The position numbers and the translations under genes are program-made. Source: Opitutaceae bacterium (GTDB taxonomy: Bacteria; Verrucomicrobiota; Verrucomicrobiia; Opitutales; Opitutaceae). From it: a stretch of DNA of 64,000 nt. Positions 17,825 to 26,682 of this stretch are shown piece after piece; within the stretch, counting starts at the first letter, position 1, and each line of letters begins with the position of its first letter. The notes under the pieces were generated by a model that saw nothing but the letters and a program-made list of their open reading frames with translations, searched no databases and had not been told where the DNA came from. Location of the stretch: positions 62,001 to 126,000 of the forward strand of contig JANQRT010000068.1 of the NCBI GenBank assembly GCA_028284385.1, given 5' to 3'.

Positions 17825-19612
17825 GTGACGATTGAATGGATAATAATCGGCGTTTATCTGGTGATTCTTGTCGTTATGGGGAGTCTGTTCAGCAGAATGA
17901 ACGCCAATACGAGCGATTACTTCCGCAGTGGCCAGCGAGGCACTTGGTGGCTGGTCGGGATGAGCTTGGTGATGGCTTCCACCAGCACCAGCGCCTTTAC
18001 GGGGAATGCTGGGGTAGGTTATGAAGCGGGGTTCACTTTTTTCATTATTTATTGGGCCTGGCTAGTCATACTCCCTGTCGAGTACTCTGTTTTGGCCCCT
18101 ATGTTCCGTCGTCTTAGGGCGACAACCACTCCGGAGGTGATTTGCGAGCGATTCGGTTTCGCTACCGAACAGATCGTCGCAGCGGTTCGCATCATCACCT
18201 TCATTCTGTACGGAGGCGCTTGGCTGTGGGGGTTGGCCATTTTCGTTGGCAGCGTATTTGGTTTTCCAACACAAATTCTTATCGTGATTCTTGGACTTGT
18301 GGTGATATTCTATTCCACCACGGGGGGCAAATGGGCAGTTATGGGGACCGATTTTATTCAAGGGCTGATCATGATTTCCATGTGCGTGTTGCTTGGATAC
18401 CTTTGCTTGCGGGAATTCGGAGGAGCTAGCGGAATGATTGCCGCGATCAGAGAACAAGGACTCTGGCAGCAGTACCTTCCCATTAAGTCGAAGGAGATGA
18501 GTGAAACGCTATTCGACGGCAAATACAACTGGAGCTGGGTCGCCGCCTTGTTCGTGGCGGGCTGCATGTGGCGCTTTTCCATGGGAGCAGCCGATAAGCT
18601 TTTTTCCGTCAAGGATGAAAAAGAAGCCAAGCGCGTCATGTTCATGGGAGGTATTGCCGGTCCCGTCCTGAGCGTGTTTTTTCTTATACCAGACATCACC
18701 TCGCGCTTGCTCTACTCGGAGCAGGTCATGTCGACGAATCTTAGCAAGCCAGCCGAGTCGGCTTTCGCCATAGCCAGCATCAATCTTCTTCCACAGGGTT
18801 TAATCGGCATGATGGTCATCGCCATGTTCGCGGCTTGTATGAGTTCCTTAGATACAGGAATGAATTCGAATGCGGCCATGATCATAAAGAATATCTATCC
18901 TCGGCTAAGCGTTCTATTCAATATGCCGCTGGCCAGCGAGAAAAAGCTCTTGTCGGCCAGTAGGATTCTTTCCGTGGTCCTGGGAGCGATTATCATTTCG
19001 GTAGCCCTCTATCTATCGAACATCAAGGGGATGGGAATGTTCGAGATCCTTATGGACACCAATGCGATTCTCTCGCCACCTCTAGTGGTTCCCATGGTCC
19101 TGGGGCTTTTCATTCGCAAGGCTCCGAAATGCGCGGGGCTAGTCAGTTTAGCCTGCGGCGTGTCGGTTGGTCTGGTGTCTCTCTATTTCGCAAATCGGGG
19201 AACTCCGTGGAGCTACCCTCAAAAAGTATTCACTATTTTGGGAGCAAGCGTTTCGGCTTTTCTGGTCACTATGCCCTTTTATCGATTTAGCAGCGCTGAA
19301 TACAAAGAAAAGGTGGACCGTTTCTTTATAAAGAAACGAACTCCTATCGATTTTGAAAAGGAAGTTGGAGAGCCAAACGACCAGCATCAAATGGCCATGT
19401 TGGGAACCTTCGCCTGCATCCTGGGTGTTTTCGTCTTTTGCCTTTGCGCGATTCCAGGCAATGATCTGCAGGGACGGATATACATAGTTTTTGTCGCTCT
19501 GATGATCCTTTCCGTAGGCCTGCCTATGCTATACCTTGGGCGTAAGCTCGTGAAGGAAAAGCAAAGGGGTACAGCGTCGCTGAAATTCGATTACACGAAT
19601 ACGGCGAAATAG
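17825..19612 (+). CDS. Sodium:solute symporter (SSS family)
   Basis: Inner-membrane secondary transporter of 595 residues with a GTG start and about 13-14 hydrophobic helices. The family signature is seen in the first helices (NTSDYFRSGQRGTWWLVGMSLVMASTSTSAFTGNAG) and in MIAMFAACMSSLDTGMNSNAAM. It probably imports a monosaccharide or small organic acid with sodium. It opens a rightward set with the ADP-ribosylglycohydrolase-family gene 55 bp downstream. The substrate cannot be read from sequence. Confidence 0.92.
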   Translation: MTIEWIIIGVYLVILVVMGSLFSRMNANTSDYFRSGQRGTWWLVGMSLVMASTSTSAFTGNAGVGYEAGFTFFIIYWAWLVILPVEYSVLAPMFRRLRATTTPEVICERFGFATEQIVAAVRIITFILYGGAWLWGLAIFVGSVFGFPTQILIVILGLVVIFYSTTGGKWAVMGTDFIQGLIMISMCVLLGYLCLREFGGASGMIAAIREQGLWQQYLPIKSKEMSETLFDGKYNWSWVAALFVAGCMWRFSMGAADKLFSVKDEKEAKRVMFMGGIAGPVLSVFFLIPDITSRLLYSEQVMSTNLSKPAESAFAIASINLLPQGLIGMMVIAMFAACMSSLDTGMNSNAAMIIKNIYPRLSVLFNMPLASEKKLLSASRILSVVLGAIIISVALYLSNIKGMGMFEILMDTNAILSPPLVVPMVLGLFIRKAPKCAGLVSLACGVSVGLVSLYFANRGTPWSYPQKVFTILGASVSAFLVTMPFYRFSSAEYKEKVDRFFIKKRTPIDFEKEVGEPNDQHQMAMLGTFACILGVFVFCLCAIPGNDLQGRIYIVFVALMILSVGLPMLYLGRKLVKEKQRGTASLKFDYTNTAK

Positions 19613-19667
19613 TAGATTAGATGTTGAAAAAGCGGATATCATTGAGCATTTTCAATGACAATATTCT

Positions 19668-21065
19668 ATGTTTGTAAGCAAAGAGATACTACAAGTTTTT
19701 CTTAAAAAATGCGCGGAAAATAAGATCGATCAAGGACATGAATTGGATCTTGAGCGATTTCTCGACGAACTCGAGGAGGCGCGGGACAGCTATGATAAGC
19801 TGGACGGGCTTGCCCGCGAACTGGCCAGTCTAGCGATACGGTCGGACTGGTCTTACGTCGAGCCCAACGATTGGGGCAGCATCGTTTCCGAGATGTCGGG
19901 CGGAGCTCGGGAGGGCTACTGGGAGAAGCCTGATCTAAATGAGGCTGCCGATCGTGTCCAGGCGGCCTTCGAAGGCTCCGTTTGCGGCTGCATGCTTGGT
20001 AAGCCGATTGAAGTGAATCCGACCTTGGAGGAGATTCGGGAAGCCGCTCAGCAGACGGACCAATGGCCCTTAAACGACTATTTTCCCGAGGAAACCCTCT
20101 TGGCGCTTGGGCGGCGAAATAATTCCTGGAAGGAATGCGTATCCGAAAAAATCGAACACATAGCTCCTGATGACGATATCAATTATACTCTGACGGGAAT
20201 GCTTTTGCTCGAGGAATTTGGAGTCGATCTGACAAAGGAGAGAGTGAGGGATCTCTGGCTGCTCAACATTCCGCCTTTATTTTCTTGGGGTCCCGAGCGA
20301 ACGCAGATTATCAAGACCGCTATCAATTCGCTGCCGGGAGGGATCAAGGAGGTTGACGAGAGCTGGGTGGAAACGCTCAACCATGGTGATGAGCTTTGTG
20401 GAGCGGTCATTCGGGCGGATGCTTATGGGTACGCCTGTCCTGGCAATCCGTTGCTCGCTTCGAAGCTGGCTTACATAGATGCCAGCTTCACTCATCGCCG
20501 TACTGGCATCTACGCTACCCAGTATGTGGCGGCGGTCATTTCTCTCTGTTTTCTTATGGCAGGCGATGAGCAAGGCAATGATCGCCTTCGGCCATTCGAG
20601 CAAGCTCTCGCCTTTATTCCACAGAAATCGCGTTTTCATCGAATCGTATCCGATTCTCTGATGCGAGTGAAAGAAAGCGACGATTGGCTGGAAGCCTATG
20701 AAAGCATACACGGAAAATACAAGCAGTACAGCCATTGCCAGGTGTATCAGGAAATTGGAACGCTCATCAATACTCTGAAATTCGCTAGCGATGTAGGCGA
20801 CGGCATCTGTAAGCAAGTCTCGCAAGGCAATGATACGGATAGTTTTGGGGCCACGGTTGGCTCTATCCTGGGCGTTTTCTTCGGTCCCGGCCACCTGCAG
20901 GAACGATGGCTGAAACCCTTTAACAATACTATTCACACTTCGCTGGCCGATTTTCATGAGCAGCGGCTTGACGTAGTCGTTGGCCGTCTACGAGCGCTGC
21001 CTTCCCGTATTTGGGAGCAGCTTCAAGAGCGCGGTAGGACCGCCTCTCCTGACGAACCCGCATGA
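19668..21065 (+). CDS. ADP-ribosylglycohydrolase-family protein
   Basis: 465-residue cytoplasmic protein. The family core begins around residue 95 (AADRVQAAFEGSVCGCMLGKPIEV). Magnesium-binding motifs are visible at APDDDINYT and near the C-terminus at GNDTDSFGATVGSILG. In DraG-type enzymes these acidic residues hold two metal ions for hydrolysis of ADP-ribose or related N-glycosidic bonds. The N-terminal 90 residues are an extension without a recognised domain. Because the gene sits between a symporter and a probable carbohydrate protein, the true substrate may be a glycoside rather than ADP-ribosylated protein (inference). The stop overlaps the next start by 4 bp. Confidence 0.85.
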   Translation: MFVSKEILQVFLKKCAENKIDQGHELDLERFLDELEEARDSYDKLDGLARELASLAIRSDWSYVEPNDWGSIVSEMSGGAREGYWEKPDLNEAADRVQAAFEGSVCGCMLGKPIEVNPTLEEIREAAQQTDQWPLNDYFPEETLLALGRRNNSWKECVSEKIEHIAPDDDINYTLTGMLLLEEFGVDLTKERVRDLWLLNIPPLFSWGPERTQIIKTAINSLPGGIKEVDESWVETLNHGDELCGAVIRADAYGYACPGNPLLASKLAYIDASFTHRRTGIYATQYVAAVISLCFLMAGDEQGNDRLRPFEQALAFIPQKSRFHRIVSDSLMRVKESDDWLEAYESIHGKYKQYSHCQVYQEIGTLINTLKFASDVGDGICKQVSQGNDTDSFGATVGSILGVFFGPGHLQERWLKPFNNTIHTSLADFHEQRLDVVVGRLRALPSRIWEQLQERGRTASPDEPA

Positions 21066-22120
21066 TAACGCGGCCAGGAGAATTCGCTCCTTACTATCTT
21101 TTCGGCATCGGACCGCGTCGGAAGTTTATCTACTGCCGAGGAAGGCTCTTTTCTTGGTCGTCGGGTCAAACAATATTCGAGGAATCGGTTGTCCGCGAGC
21201 GATATGACGCGTCAGGCTATTGTCTGACTCTCGAAACGAAATCAGGACGGGATATTGTGATTCGAGAAACTGAGACCGAGCTTTCCTATCAATCGGGAAG
21301 TGACGAAGCGAGGACGCTAGCGGAGTCCGACCCCATTCATCTCCCAAGTTTCCAGTCTCATCCCTGGCAGGGGTACTTGCGGACCCTTCACTACGAAATT
21401 CTACTGAATATCGTAGGGAGCGAGCCAGTTCCGAATTTCTTGGTGTATCCGAGAGCTTGGTACAGGGATGCGGCCATGATGGCAATGGTTCTCAAAGAAA
21501 CGGGCAATGAACGTCTGATTGAGGAATGGGTTCTCAATCTCAAAGATCCCTTTGATCGGAATAACGGAAATGATGAGCCAGACAATCTTGGCCAGGCCCT
21601 TTTCCTCATCAGCTTATTCGCTGATTCGCGTCATCCGTTGACTAGTGCCACCCTTAGGCAAGCCGACCGTTTCCGTAAAGGAGACTTTATCGAAGGCATT
21701 ACCGATGGAGCTCTTCATCCGGTGTATCAAACCAAGTGGCTGAAGTTCGGGATGAATGCTTTGGGTTTGGAGGATCCATGGGTATCACCCCGGATCGAAG
21801 ACTCCTACAATCGCCTCTTTTGGTGGGCTCTCCGCGATCATGATTCCGATTTCGAAAAGCGCTATTTCCCAATGGACGAACGCTATCCTTATCTAACGTG
21901 GGCCGAGGCCAACTACTTGGATCTCGAGCCTCCCTTGGAATTGGCTAGTCCGCCGGGAGCCTTTCCTATGACTTGGGAGATGGAGGCTTCGAAAGGATTT
22001 TACACGAATTTAAGTTGTATCGATGAAGCCCTGACGCGAGCCCGCCTTGCAGCGCCGCATACCTGGCATGCCGCTGAGATGTTCCTCTATCTGTATCGAA
22101 AAGATGGATCTGACGGGTAA
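21062..22120 (+). CDS. Unrecognised protein, possibly a six-hairpin-type glycosidase-like partner
   Basis: 352 residues, no signal peptide or membrane helix. It is not firmly recognised. The N-terminus (about 1-85) looks beta-rich. The rest is helical with aromatic and acidic motifs (PRAWYRDAAMMAMVLKETGN, DEPDNLGQALFLISLF, YPYLTWAEANY, HTWHAAEMFLYLY), which recall (alpha/alpha)6-barrel sugar enzymes. The ATGA overlap with the upstream ADP-ribosylglycohydrolase-family gene implies coupled translation and a joint function. A glycosidase role is a guess from composition and context. Confidence 0.72.
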   Translation: MITRPGEFAPYYLFGIGPRRKFIYCRGRLFSWSSGQTIFEESVVRERYDASGYCLTLETKSGRDIVIRETETELSYQSGSDEARTLAESDPIHLPSFQSHPWQGYLRTLHYEILLNIVGSEPVPNFLVYPRAWYRDAAMMAMVLKETGNERLIEEWVLNLKDPFDRNNGNDEPDNLGQALFLISLFADSRHPLTSATLRQADRFRKGDFIEGITDGALHPVYQTKWLKFGMNALGLEDPWVSPRIEDSYNRLFWWALRDHDSDFEKRYFPMDERYPYLTWAEANYLDLEPPLELASPPGAFPMTWEMEASKGFYTNLSCIDEALTRARLAAPHTWHAAEMFLYLYRKDGSDG

Positions 22121-22144
22121 AGTTGTTCTGGTGTGAAACTGAAT

Positions 22145-22162
22145 GATCGGAGTTTGCCGATC
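22145..22162. terminator. Weak hairpin in a convergent gap
   Basis: GATCGG (22145-22150) and CCGATC (22157-22162) form a 6-bp stem with a 6-base loop between two convergent genes. No T-tract follows on either strand, so it is only a possible bidirectional terminator. Confidence 0.3.
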
Positions 22163-22990
22163 CTACCCTTTGATCGCCCCTGCCGAAAGCCCTCTGACAA
22201 ACAGCCGCATGCAAAACAGAAAGATGATGATCAGCGGTACCGACGCGATGAAGTAGGCGGCCATGATCTGTCCCCATTGCTTTACGTACTCGCCATCGAG
22301 GTAGATCAGTCCGACGCCGAGCGTGAAGAGCTCCTTGTCACGCAGAATGATGAGCGGCAGCAGGAAATCGTTCCATTTCTGCAAGAAGGCCAGGATGGAG
22401 AGCGTGCCGATGATGGGCGCCGCCATTGGGATCACGATGTTGACGATTTGCTGAAAGTGGTTGGCTCCATCCATCTCAGCGGCTTCGAACAGATCGTTGG
22501 GCAGGTCCTCGATAAAGTTTCTAAGTATGAATATATTGAATACTTGAGCTCCGGCGACGCCTACGATGATCAAAGCCAATAGCGAATTGAGCAAGGAGAG
22601 ATTCTTGAGTAGATTGAATAGCGGCACCAAGTTCGCTACGCCCGGCATGAGCATGAGGATAAGAAAAGCCGACCAGAGAAAGCCTGAAAACGGCATCTTT
22701 TGCCGAGCGAAGAAATAGGAAGCGAGAATTGCGAGAAAGAGGGTGGCTACTGTGCCGGTGACCGCGACGAAAAGCGTGTTGGCTATGTAGGGAGTGATTA
22801 GTTTTAGACCAAACGCCCAGTTTTCCCATTGCCACGTCTCGGGATTGCTCGGCAGCCATGGATTCTTGATGAACTCCGCGTTGTCCTTAAATGACACTTG
22901 CAGCATCATGTATATCGGGAACAACTCTATGAGGAGAACGAACCATACGATCGCGTGGTTGATAGAGTCTCTGTTCTTGAACAGCTTCAC
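22163..22990 (-). CDS. CUT1 sugar ABC permease, MalG type (module B)
   Basis: 275-residue inner-membrane permease with six predicted helices and an intact EAA loop (FEAAEMDGANHFQQIVNIVIP). It is strongly similar to the module A permease at 83-976. It overlaps the upstream MalF-type gene by 4 bp. The operon (GH39, MalF-type, MalG-type) starts at a promoter region carrying a GNTACNGTANC site. Its binding protein is probably the one encoded at 32020, about 9 kb away (inference). Confidence 0.93.
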   Translation of the reverse strand: MKLFKNRDSINHAIVWFVLLIELFPIYMMLQVSFKDNAEFIKNPWLPSNPETWQWENWAFGLKLITPYIANTLFVAVTGTVATLFLAILASYFFARQKMPFSGFLWSAFLILMLMPGVANLVPLFNLLKNLSLLNSLLALIIVGVAGAQVFNIFILRNFIEDLPNDLFEAAEMDGANHFQQIVNIVIPMAAPIIGTLSILAFLQKWNDFLLPLIILRDKELFTLGVGLIYLDGEYVKQWGQIMAAYFIASVPLIIIFLFCMRLFVRGLSAGAIKG

Positions 22991-23934
22991 TTATCGACCC
23001 TCACGTACTTGTTGTTGATCAGCGTAAGCGCCAGGATGAATACGAAGAGCATCATGCCGATGGCGCAGGCGTAGCCTAGTTCTCCAGAGATAAAGGCTCG
23101 ATTGTACATCCAAAGCCCGGGTACCATCCCGCGTCCGTCCGGACCGCCTGCATTGCCTAGCAATACTAGCTGCAACCCGTAGCCTTGAAGGGTGCCGATA
23201 ATCAGAAGAACCAGCGAAAGGCGCACCTGCGTCACTATCAACGGCAGTTCGATATATAGGAATTTCTTGAACGGGCCTACGCCGTCGAGCTCGGCGGCTT
23301 CGTAGATCTCTTTGCCGATCGATTGCAAGCCGGCGAGATATATCAGGACACCTACTGTGCCAATCCATGGGAATCCCCAAATGAATAGCGATGGTAGGAT
23401 TAGCTCCGGCTGAGAGAGCCAGCCTATTGACGCATTTGCGTGAAAGACCCCCCAGCCGAACCACTGATCGATTTGAACAAGAACCTCCTTTATTCCTGTC
23501 AGGTCCAAAACCTTGTTTAGGGCGCCCAGATTCGGATCGAAGAAGAATTTCCAGATGAACAGCGTCACCAGATGCGGTACGATCATGGGGATGACTAGGA
23601 AAATCCGGTAGAAATACTGCCATCGATCGCTAACGATTCGATGAATGATCACCGCGAGAAAGATTGAGGGGATCATCTTGAACAGATTGAAAACGACGAG
23701 GATCGATACTGTTTTGAACGAATTCCAAAGCACTTGGTCGCCAAACGCTCTGCGAAAGTTGTCGAGACCGATCAGATGCTTGGTTTCGCCGCCGGCCCAA
23801 TCGAAGAAGCTGTGGTACACCGCACTGGCGGCGGGAAAGTAGGAAAACATCACAACTAGGATTAGCGAGGGCGCTAGGAAGAAGTAGAGCTTCCATTCCC
23901 GCAGAGCCTTTTGTGTTGCAATAGATCGGGGCAT
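22987..23934 (-). CDS. CUT1 sugar ABC permease, MalF/UgpA type (module B)
   Basis: 315 residues, paralogue of 973-1926. The first helix is near residues 17-38, YHSFFDWAGG follows it, and the EAA loop reads YEAAELDGVGPFKKFLYIELPLI. It starts 13 bp after the GH39 stop and overlaps the next permease by 4 bp. Sharing an operon with GH39 points to import of a xylose-containing oligosaccharide, though this rests on context only. Confidence 0.93.
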   Translation of the reverse strand: MPRSIATQKALREWKLYFFLAPSLILVVMFSYFPAASAVYHSFFDWAGGETKHLIGLDNFRRAFGDQVLWNSFKTVSILVVFNLFKMIPSIFLAVIIHRIVSDRWQYFYRIFLVIPMIVPHLVTLFIWKFFFDPNLGALNKVLDLTGIKEVLVQIDQWFGWGVFHANASIGWLSQPELILPSLFIWGFPWIGTVGVLIYLAGLQSIGKEIYEAAELDGVGPFKKFLYIELPLIVTQVRLSLVLLIIGTLQGYGLQLVLLGNAGGPDGRGMVPGLWMYNRAFISGELGYACAIGMMLFVFILALTLINNKYVRVDK

Positions 23935-23947
23935 GTAACGAAGACCG

Positions 23948-25432
23948 CTAGGGCCGAAACTCGATCAGGCGGATTCCGCCGTAGGGAAGAGAGGAGAGTA
24001 GACTATCGTTAGATGCATTCCAATCGATTTTAGAAAGCGAGAACCTATTCTTTTCTTGGAGAACTTCGAGCTGCGATCGCGAGAGATAAGGCGGACTGCC
24101 AAGGGCTTCCCATTCTGCGACGATTTCGTTCTCGCTTTCGGATAGCTCGTAAACCCAAGCTTCGCCCGATCCACTCGGGGGCTCGATCAAGAGCTGTGGA
24201 CTAGGCAAGTTGGAGTCGGTTTGATCTTCCGGTTTGAACGAATAGAGAAGAACTTGCCAAGCGTTATCGCCGCGCGTCGCAATGGCGCCGCTGCAGTCAG
24301 GGAAATCGCTCGTGTCTAAATCGTAGCGTTCCTCGCTCAGTCGTTCCAACGCCTGGTGGGCTTGCCAGGCGGGTTTACGTAATGCGTGGTGCGAGAGCAT
24401 GCCGTATCCGCCGAAAAATTCTTCGGCCCCGTACCCGACTTGGTCATAGATGTCCGAGAGATTCCAATACGCGAAGTAGTCGGCTTCTTGCGAGACTTCC
24501 GCCATAGTCTTGACCACGAAGGCAGCCTCGTTCGCTCGTTCGCGCTCGTCGTCTGCCGGGAACCAGGAACGTCCCCATTCGTTCCAGTGGACCTCGCCGC
24601 GATAGTCCATGTCTTCGAGCAGTTTGCGCGTTCCCCGCGCCACGCCGCTAAGGAAGTTGGGCGAAGTGTTGATTCGGTCCGACTGTGGGCCGTCGAAAGG
24701 CGAAAGCGCCCCGTGGGCCGAATCGTTGTTGTAGCAATGCGTAATAATGTAGTCGGGCTCGCAATCGTTCTTGCGTCCGTATTCAATTGCCTCCGACAGC
24801 CACTCTCCACGCGCTGTCGATGGGCCGCCGACTCTGTAGTTCGCGTCGACCGATTTGATTGCGGCGAAGGCGCGTTTCCAGAGTTCGAACCACTGGCTCT
24901 GCGTCCCCGCCCAGAAGCCGTCAAGATTGGGTTCGTTCCAGACTTCGAAATACCAGCTCCGCAGCTCTTCGCCGCCGAACTGCTCAGTCAAGTGCTCGAT
25001 AGTCTCGTGAACGAGATCCGTCCAAGCAGACAGGTCTTTGGGGGGCGTTACGTTGCTGCGGGTAGAGAACACGGTTGCGCTGCCCGACGCCATCGATTCG
25101 GGCGTGAAGCAGGTGGTGATCATCGGCTTCACTCCTATTGACAGGAGAGCTTCGATACAGCGGTCGACGATTTGCCAATTCGGGCGAGGACTGCGGTGTT
25201 CGTCGCGCCAAGACCGCGGATCGATCGTGTAGGTTCTCAGCTCGTCGCACATCATTCCCACGGCTCGCACATGGCGCAGGCCGATCTCCTCGTGGGCCAG
25301 TCGCAATTGGTCGATCATGTCATGGCGAATGAACCAACGAAACTGATCGACATTGCCCAGCCCCGCCCAGCTGTGGCGGAATGGCGTGGTTGGTTGATCC
25401 CAAGAAGGCGCTAGTCGAATCGGTTTGATCAT
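23948..25432 (-). CDS. GH39-like glycosidase (beta-xylosidase type)
   Basis: 494-residue enzyme with no signal peptide, predicted cytoplasmic. The clan GH-A barrel contains the acid/base motif WNEPNL (Glu167) and a likely nucleophile in HWNEWG (Glu285), spaced as in GH39. A beta-sandwich-like C-terminus follows from about residue 390. GH39 enzymes include beta-xylosidases and alpha-L-iduronidases; xylosidase is the working guess because a probable alpha-xylosidase is nearby. It leads the operon with the module B permeases. The divergent intergenic region holds a GNTACNGTANC site at 25507. Confidence 0.88.
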   Translation of the reverse strand: MIKPIRLAPSWDQPTTPFRHSWAGLGNVDQFRWFIRHDMIDQLRLAHEEIGLRHVRAVGMMCDELRTYTIDPRSWRDEHRSPRPNWQIVDRCIEALLSIGVKPMITTCFTPESMASGSATVFSTRSNVTPPKDLSAWTDLVHETIEHLTEQFGGEELRSWYFEVWNEPNLDGFWAGTQSQWFELWKRAFAAIKSVDANYRVGGPSTARGEWLSEAIEYGRKNDCEPDYIITHCYNNDSAHGALSPFDGPQSDRINTSPNFLSGVARGTRKLLEDMDYRGEVHWNEWGRSWFPADDERERANEAAFVVKTMAEVSQEADYFAYWNLSDIYDQVGYGAEEFFGGYGMLSHHALRKPAWQAHQALERLSEERYDLDTSDFPDCSGAIATRGDNAWQVLLYSFKPEDQTDSNLPSPQLLIEPPSGSGEAWVYELSESENEIVAEWEALGSPPYLSRSQLEVLQEKNRFSLSKIDWNASNDSLLSSLPYGGIRLIEFRP

Positions 25433-25444
25433 GTTGCAGAGAGA

Positions 25445-25455
25445 TCAACGGTAAT
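25445..25455. promoter_or_regulatory. Degenerate copy of the putative LacI operator
   Basis: TCAACGGTAAT reads ATTACCGTTGA on the other strand. It resembles the variant GTTACCGTTAA at 37713 and lies 13 bp upstream of the GH39 start codon, 52 bp from the exact site at 25507. Confidence 0.3.
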
Positions 25456-25506
25456 AGTGACTTCCAACCTCGATCACTGGCTACCGAGTAACGAGAGAAG
25501 GGGTCT

Positions 25507-25517
25507 GATACGGTAAC
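25507..25517. promoter_or_regulatory. Putative LacI-family operator, exact GNTACNGTANC match
   Basis: GATACGGTAAC lies midway in the divergent gap between the GH39-permease operon and the oxidoreductase gene. It is one of five exact copies of this 11-bp near-palindrome, all in promoter gaps of region 3. Confidence 0.6.
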
Positions 25518-25584
25518 AAGCGAGTTCGGTGGCTCGAAAAGATGCTGCCTTTTCTTGTTCGGTATGCCTCTAAACGACAACCGA

Positions 25585-26625
25585 ATGAGAGCCGCTATTA
25601 TTGGTACTGGACCCGGCGGCGAAGGACGTGGCGGAGCCCACTCGATTGGCTATGCTCATGCCTGGACGTATTCAAAGTGCCAAGATATCAATCTAGTGGC
25701 TGCTGCTGCGAATGTCGAATCGCATTTGGCGACCTTCCAAAACGAATTTCCGCAAACTCGGGGATTTGACGACTACCGCTCGATGCTAAAAGAGCTAGAG
25801 CCGGACATCGTCTCCGTATGTGCCTTTCCGCAAGACCGTGTCGCCATGGCCAACGCGGCCATCGAATGCGGCGCCAAAGCGATCTGGCTCGAAAAACCTA
25901 TGGCTTTATCCAGCGGCGAAGCCAACCGGATTCTCGATGCCGCGCAGGAAGCGAATGTTCGCGTATTCGTAAATCACCAACGCCGCTACGGCCGTCCCTT
26001 CGAGCATGCTCGCGAGATCGCGTTGTCCGGAGAACTAGGCGATCTACGGTCCATCCAAATCGCTCAGCCATTTCCAGGAGTCATAGATTTCGGTATTCAT
26101 CTTCTCGATATGGCGATCTACCTAGGAGAGCTCTCTAGTCCCCGAACCGTGTTGGCCATCCTGGATCGCAGCGAGCTTGGGGACTATAAGGGGCTCCAAG
26201 TCGAACGAAATCTATTAGCCTCTATCGAGTTCGAGTCTGGTAAACGGCTTGTTTACGAAGCTGGCGAAATCGAAGCCCAAGCCCCTGTCATCCGAGTTAA
26301 TCTTGCCGACGGCGCTGTGGAAATCTATCTCTCTCCTCCCGAAGGAGCGAATGGTATCCTGCGAATCATTGGTGGAAATCGTGATGCCGTCGAATCGCCC
26401 CAATTTGACGAACACTTCCACCACGGCAAAACCGACTCTCAACTCTACTACGATCGAGCTCTAGCCGACATCGTCCGCGCTGTTCAAACCCAAAGCCCAA
26501 TTCGCATCGACGCCACCGAGGCCGTAAAAGCGATCGACCTAATGACCGGCATCGGCGCCTCTGCTCAAGCGTCCAAAAAACTTTCGTATCCAATGATCGA
26601 AGACGCTAACCCCTGGCTTTCCTAA
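25585..26625 (+). CDS. Gfo/Idh/MocA-family oxidoreductase
   Basis: NAD(P)-dependent sugar oxidoreductase of 346 residues from ATG 25585 (MRAAIIGTGPGGEG, the Rossmann glycine loop). Upstream in-frame starts exist at TTG 25555 and ATG 25564 but add a non-family leader. The catalytic EKP motif (AIWLEKPMALSS) is present, and the C-terminal alpha/beta domain has FGIHLLDMAIYLG. It stands divergent to GH39, about 68 bp from the predicted operator at 25507. It probably oxidises or epimerises a sugar released by the region 3 glycosidases. Confidence 0.9.
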   Translation: MRAAIIGTGPGGEGRGGAHSIGYAHAWTYSKCQDINLVAAAANVESHLATFQNEFPQTRGFDDYRSMLKELEPDIVSVCAFPQDRVAMANAAIECGAKAIWLEKPMALSSGEANRILDAAQEANVRVFVNHQRRYGRPFEHAREIALSGELGDLRSIQIAQPFPGVIDFGIHLLDMAIYLGELSSPRTVLAILDRSELGDYKGLQVERNLLASIEFESGKRLVYEAGEIEAQAPVIRVNLADGAVEIYLSPPEGANGILRIIGGNRDAVESPQFDEHFHHGKTDSQLYYDRALADIVRAVQTQSPIRIDATEAVKAIDLMTGIGASAQASKKLSYPMIEDANPWLS

Positions 26626-26682
26626 CCTCACGTGTAACACTGAGCCTTATGGCCTTGTGAAATTCAACGTCGGTTGAGGATG

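Noticed and set aside
24386..25141. 251-codon plus-strand frame inside GH39
   Set aside because: It overlaps the GH39 catalytic region completely and reads as Arg/Val-rich antisense sequence.
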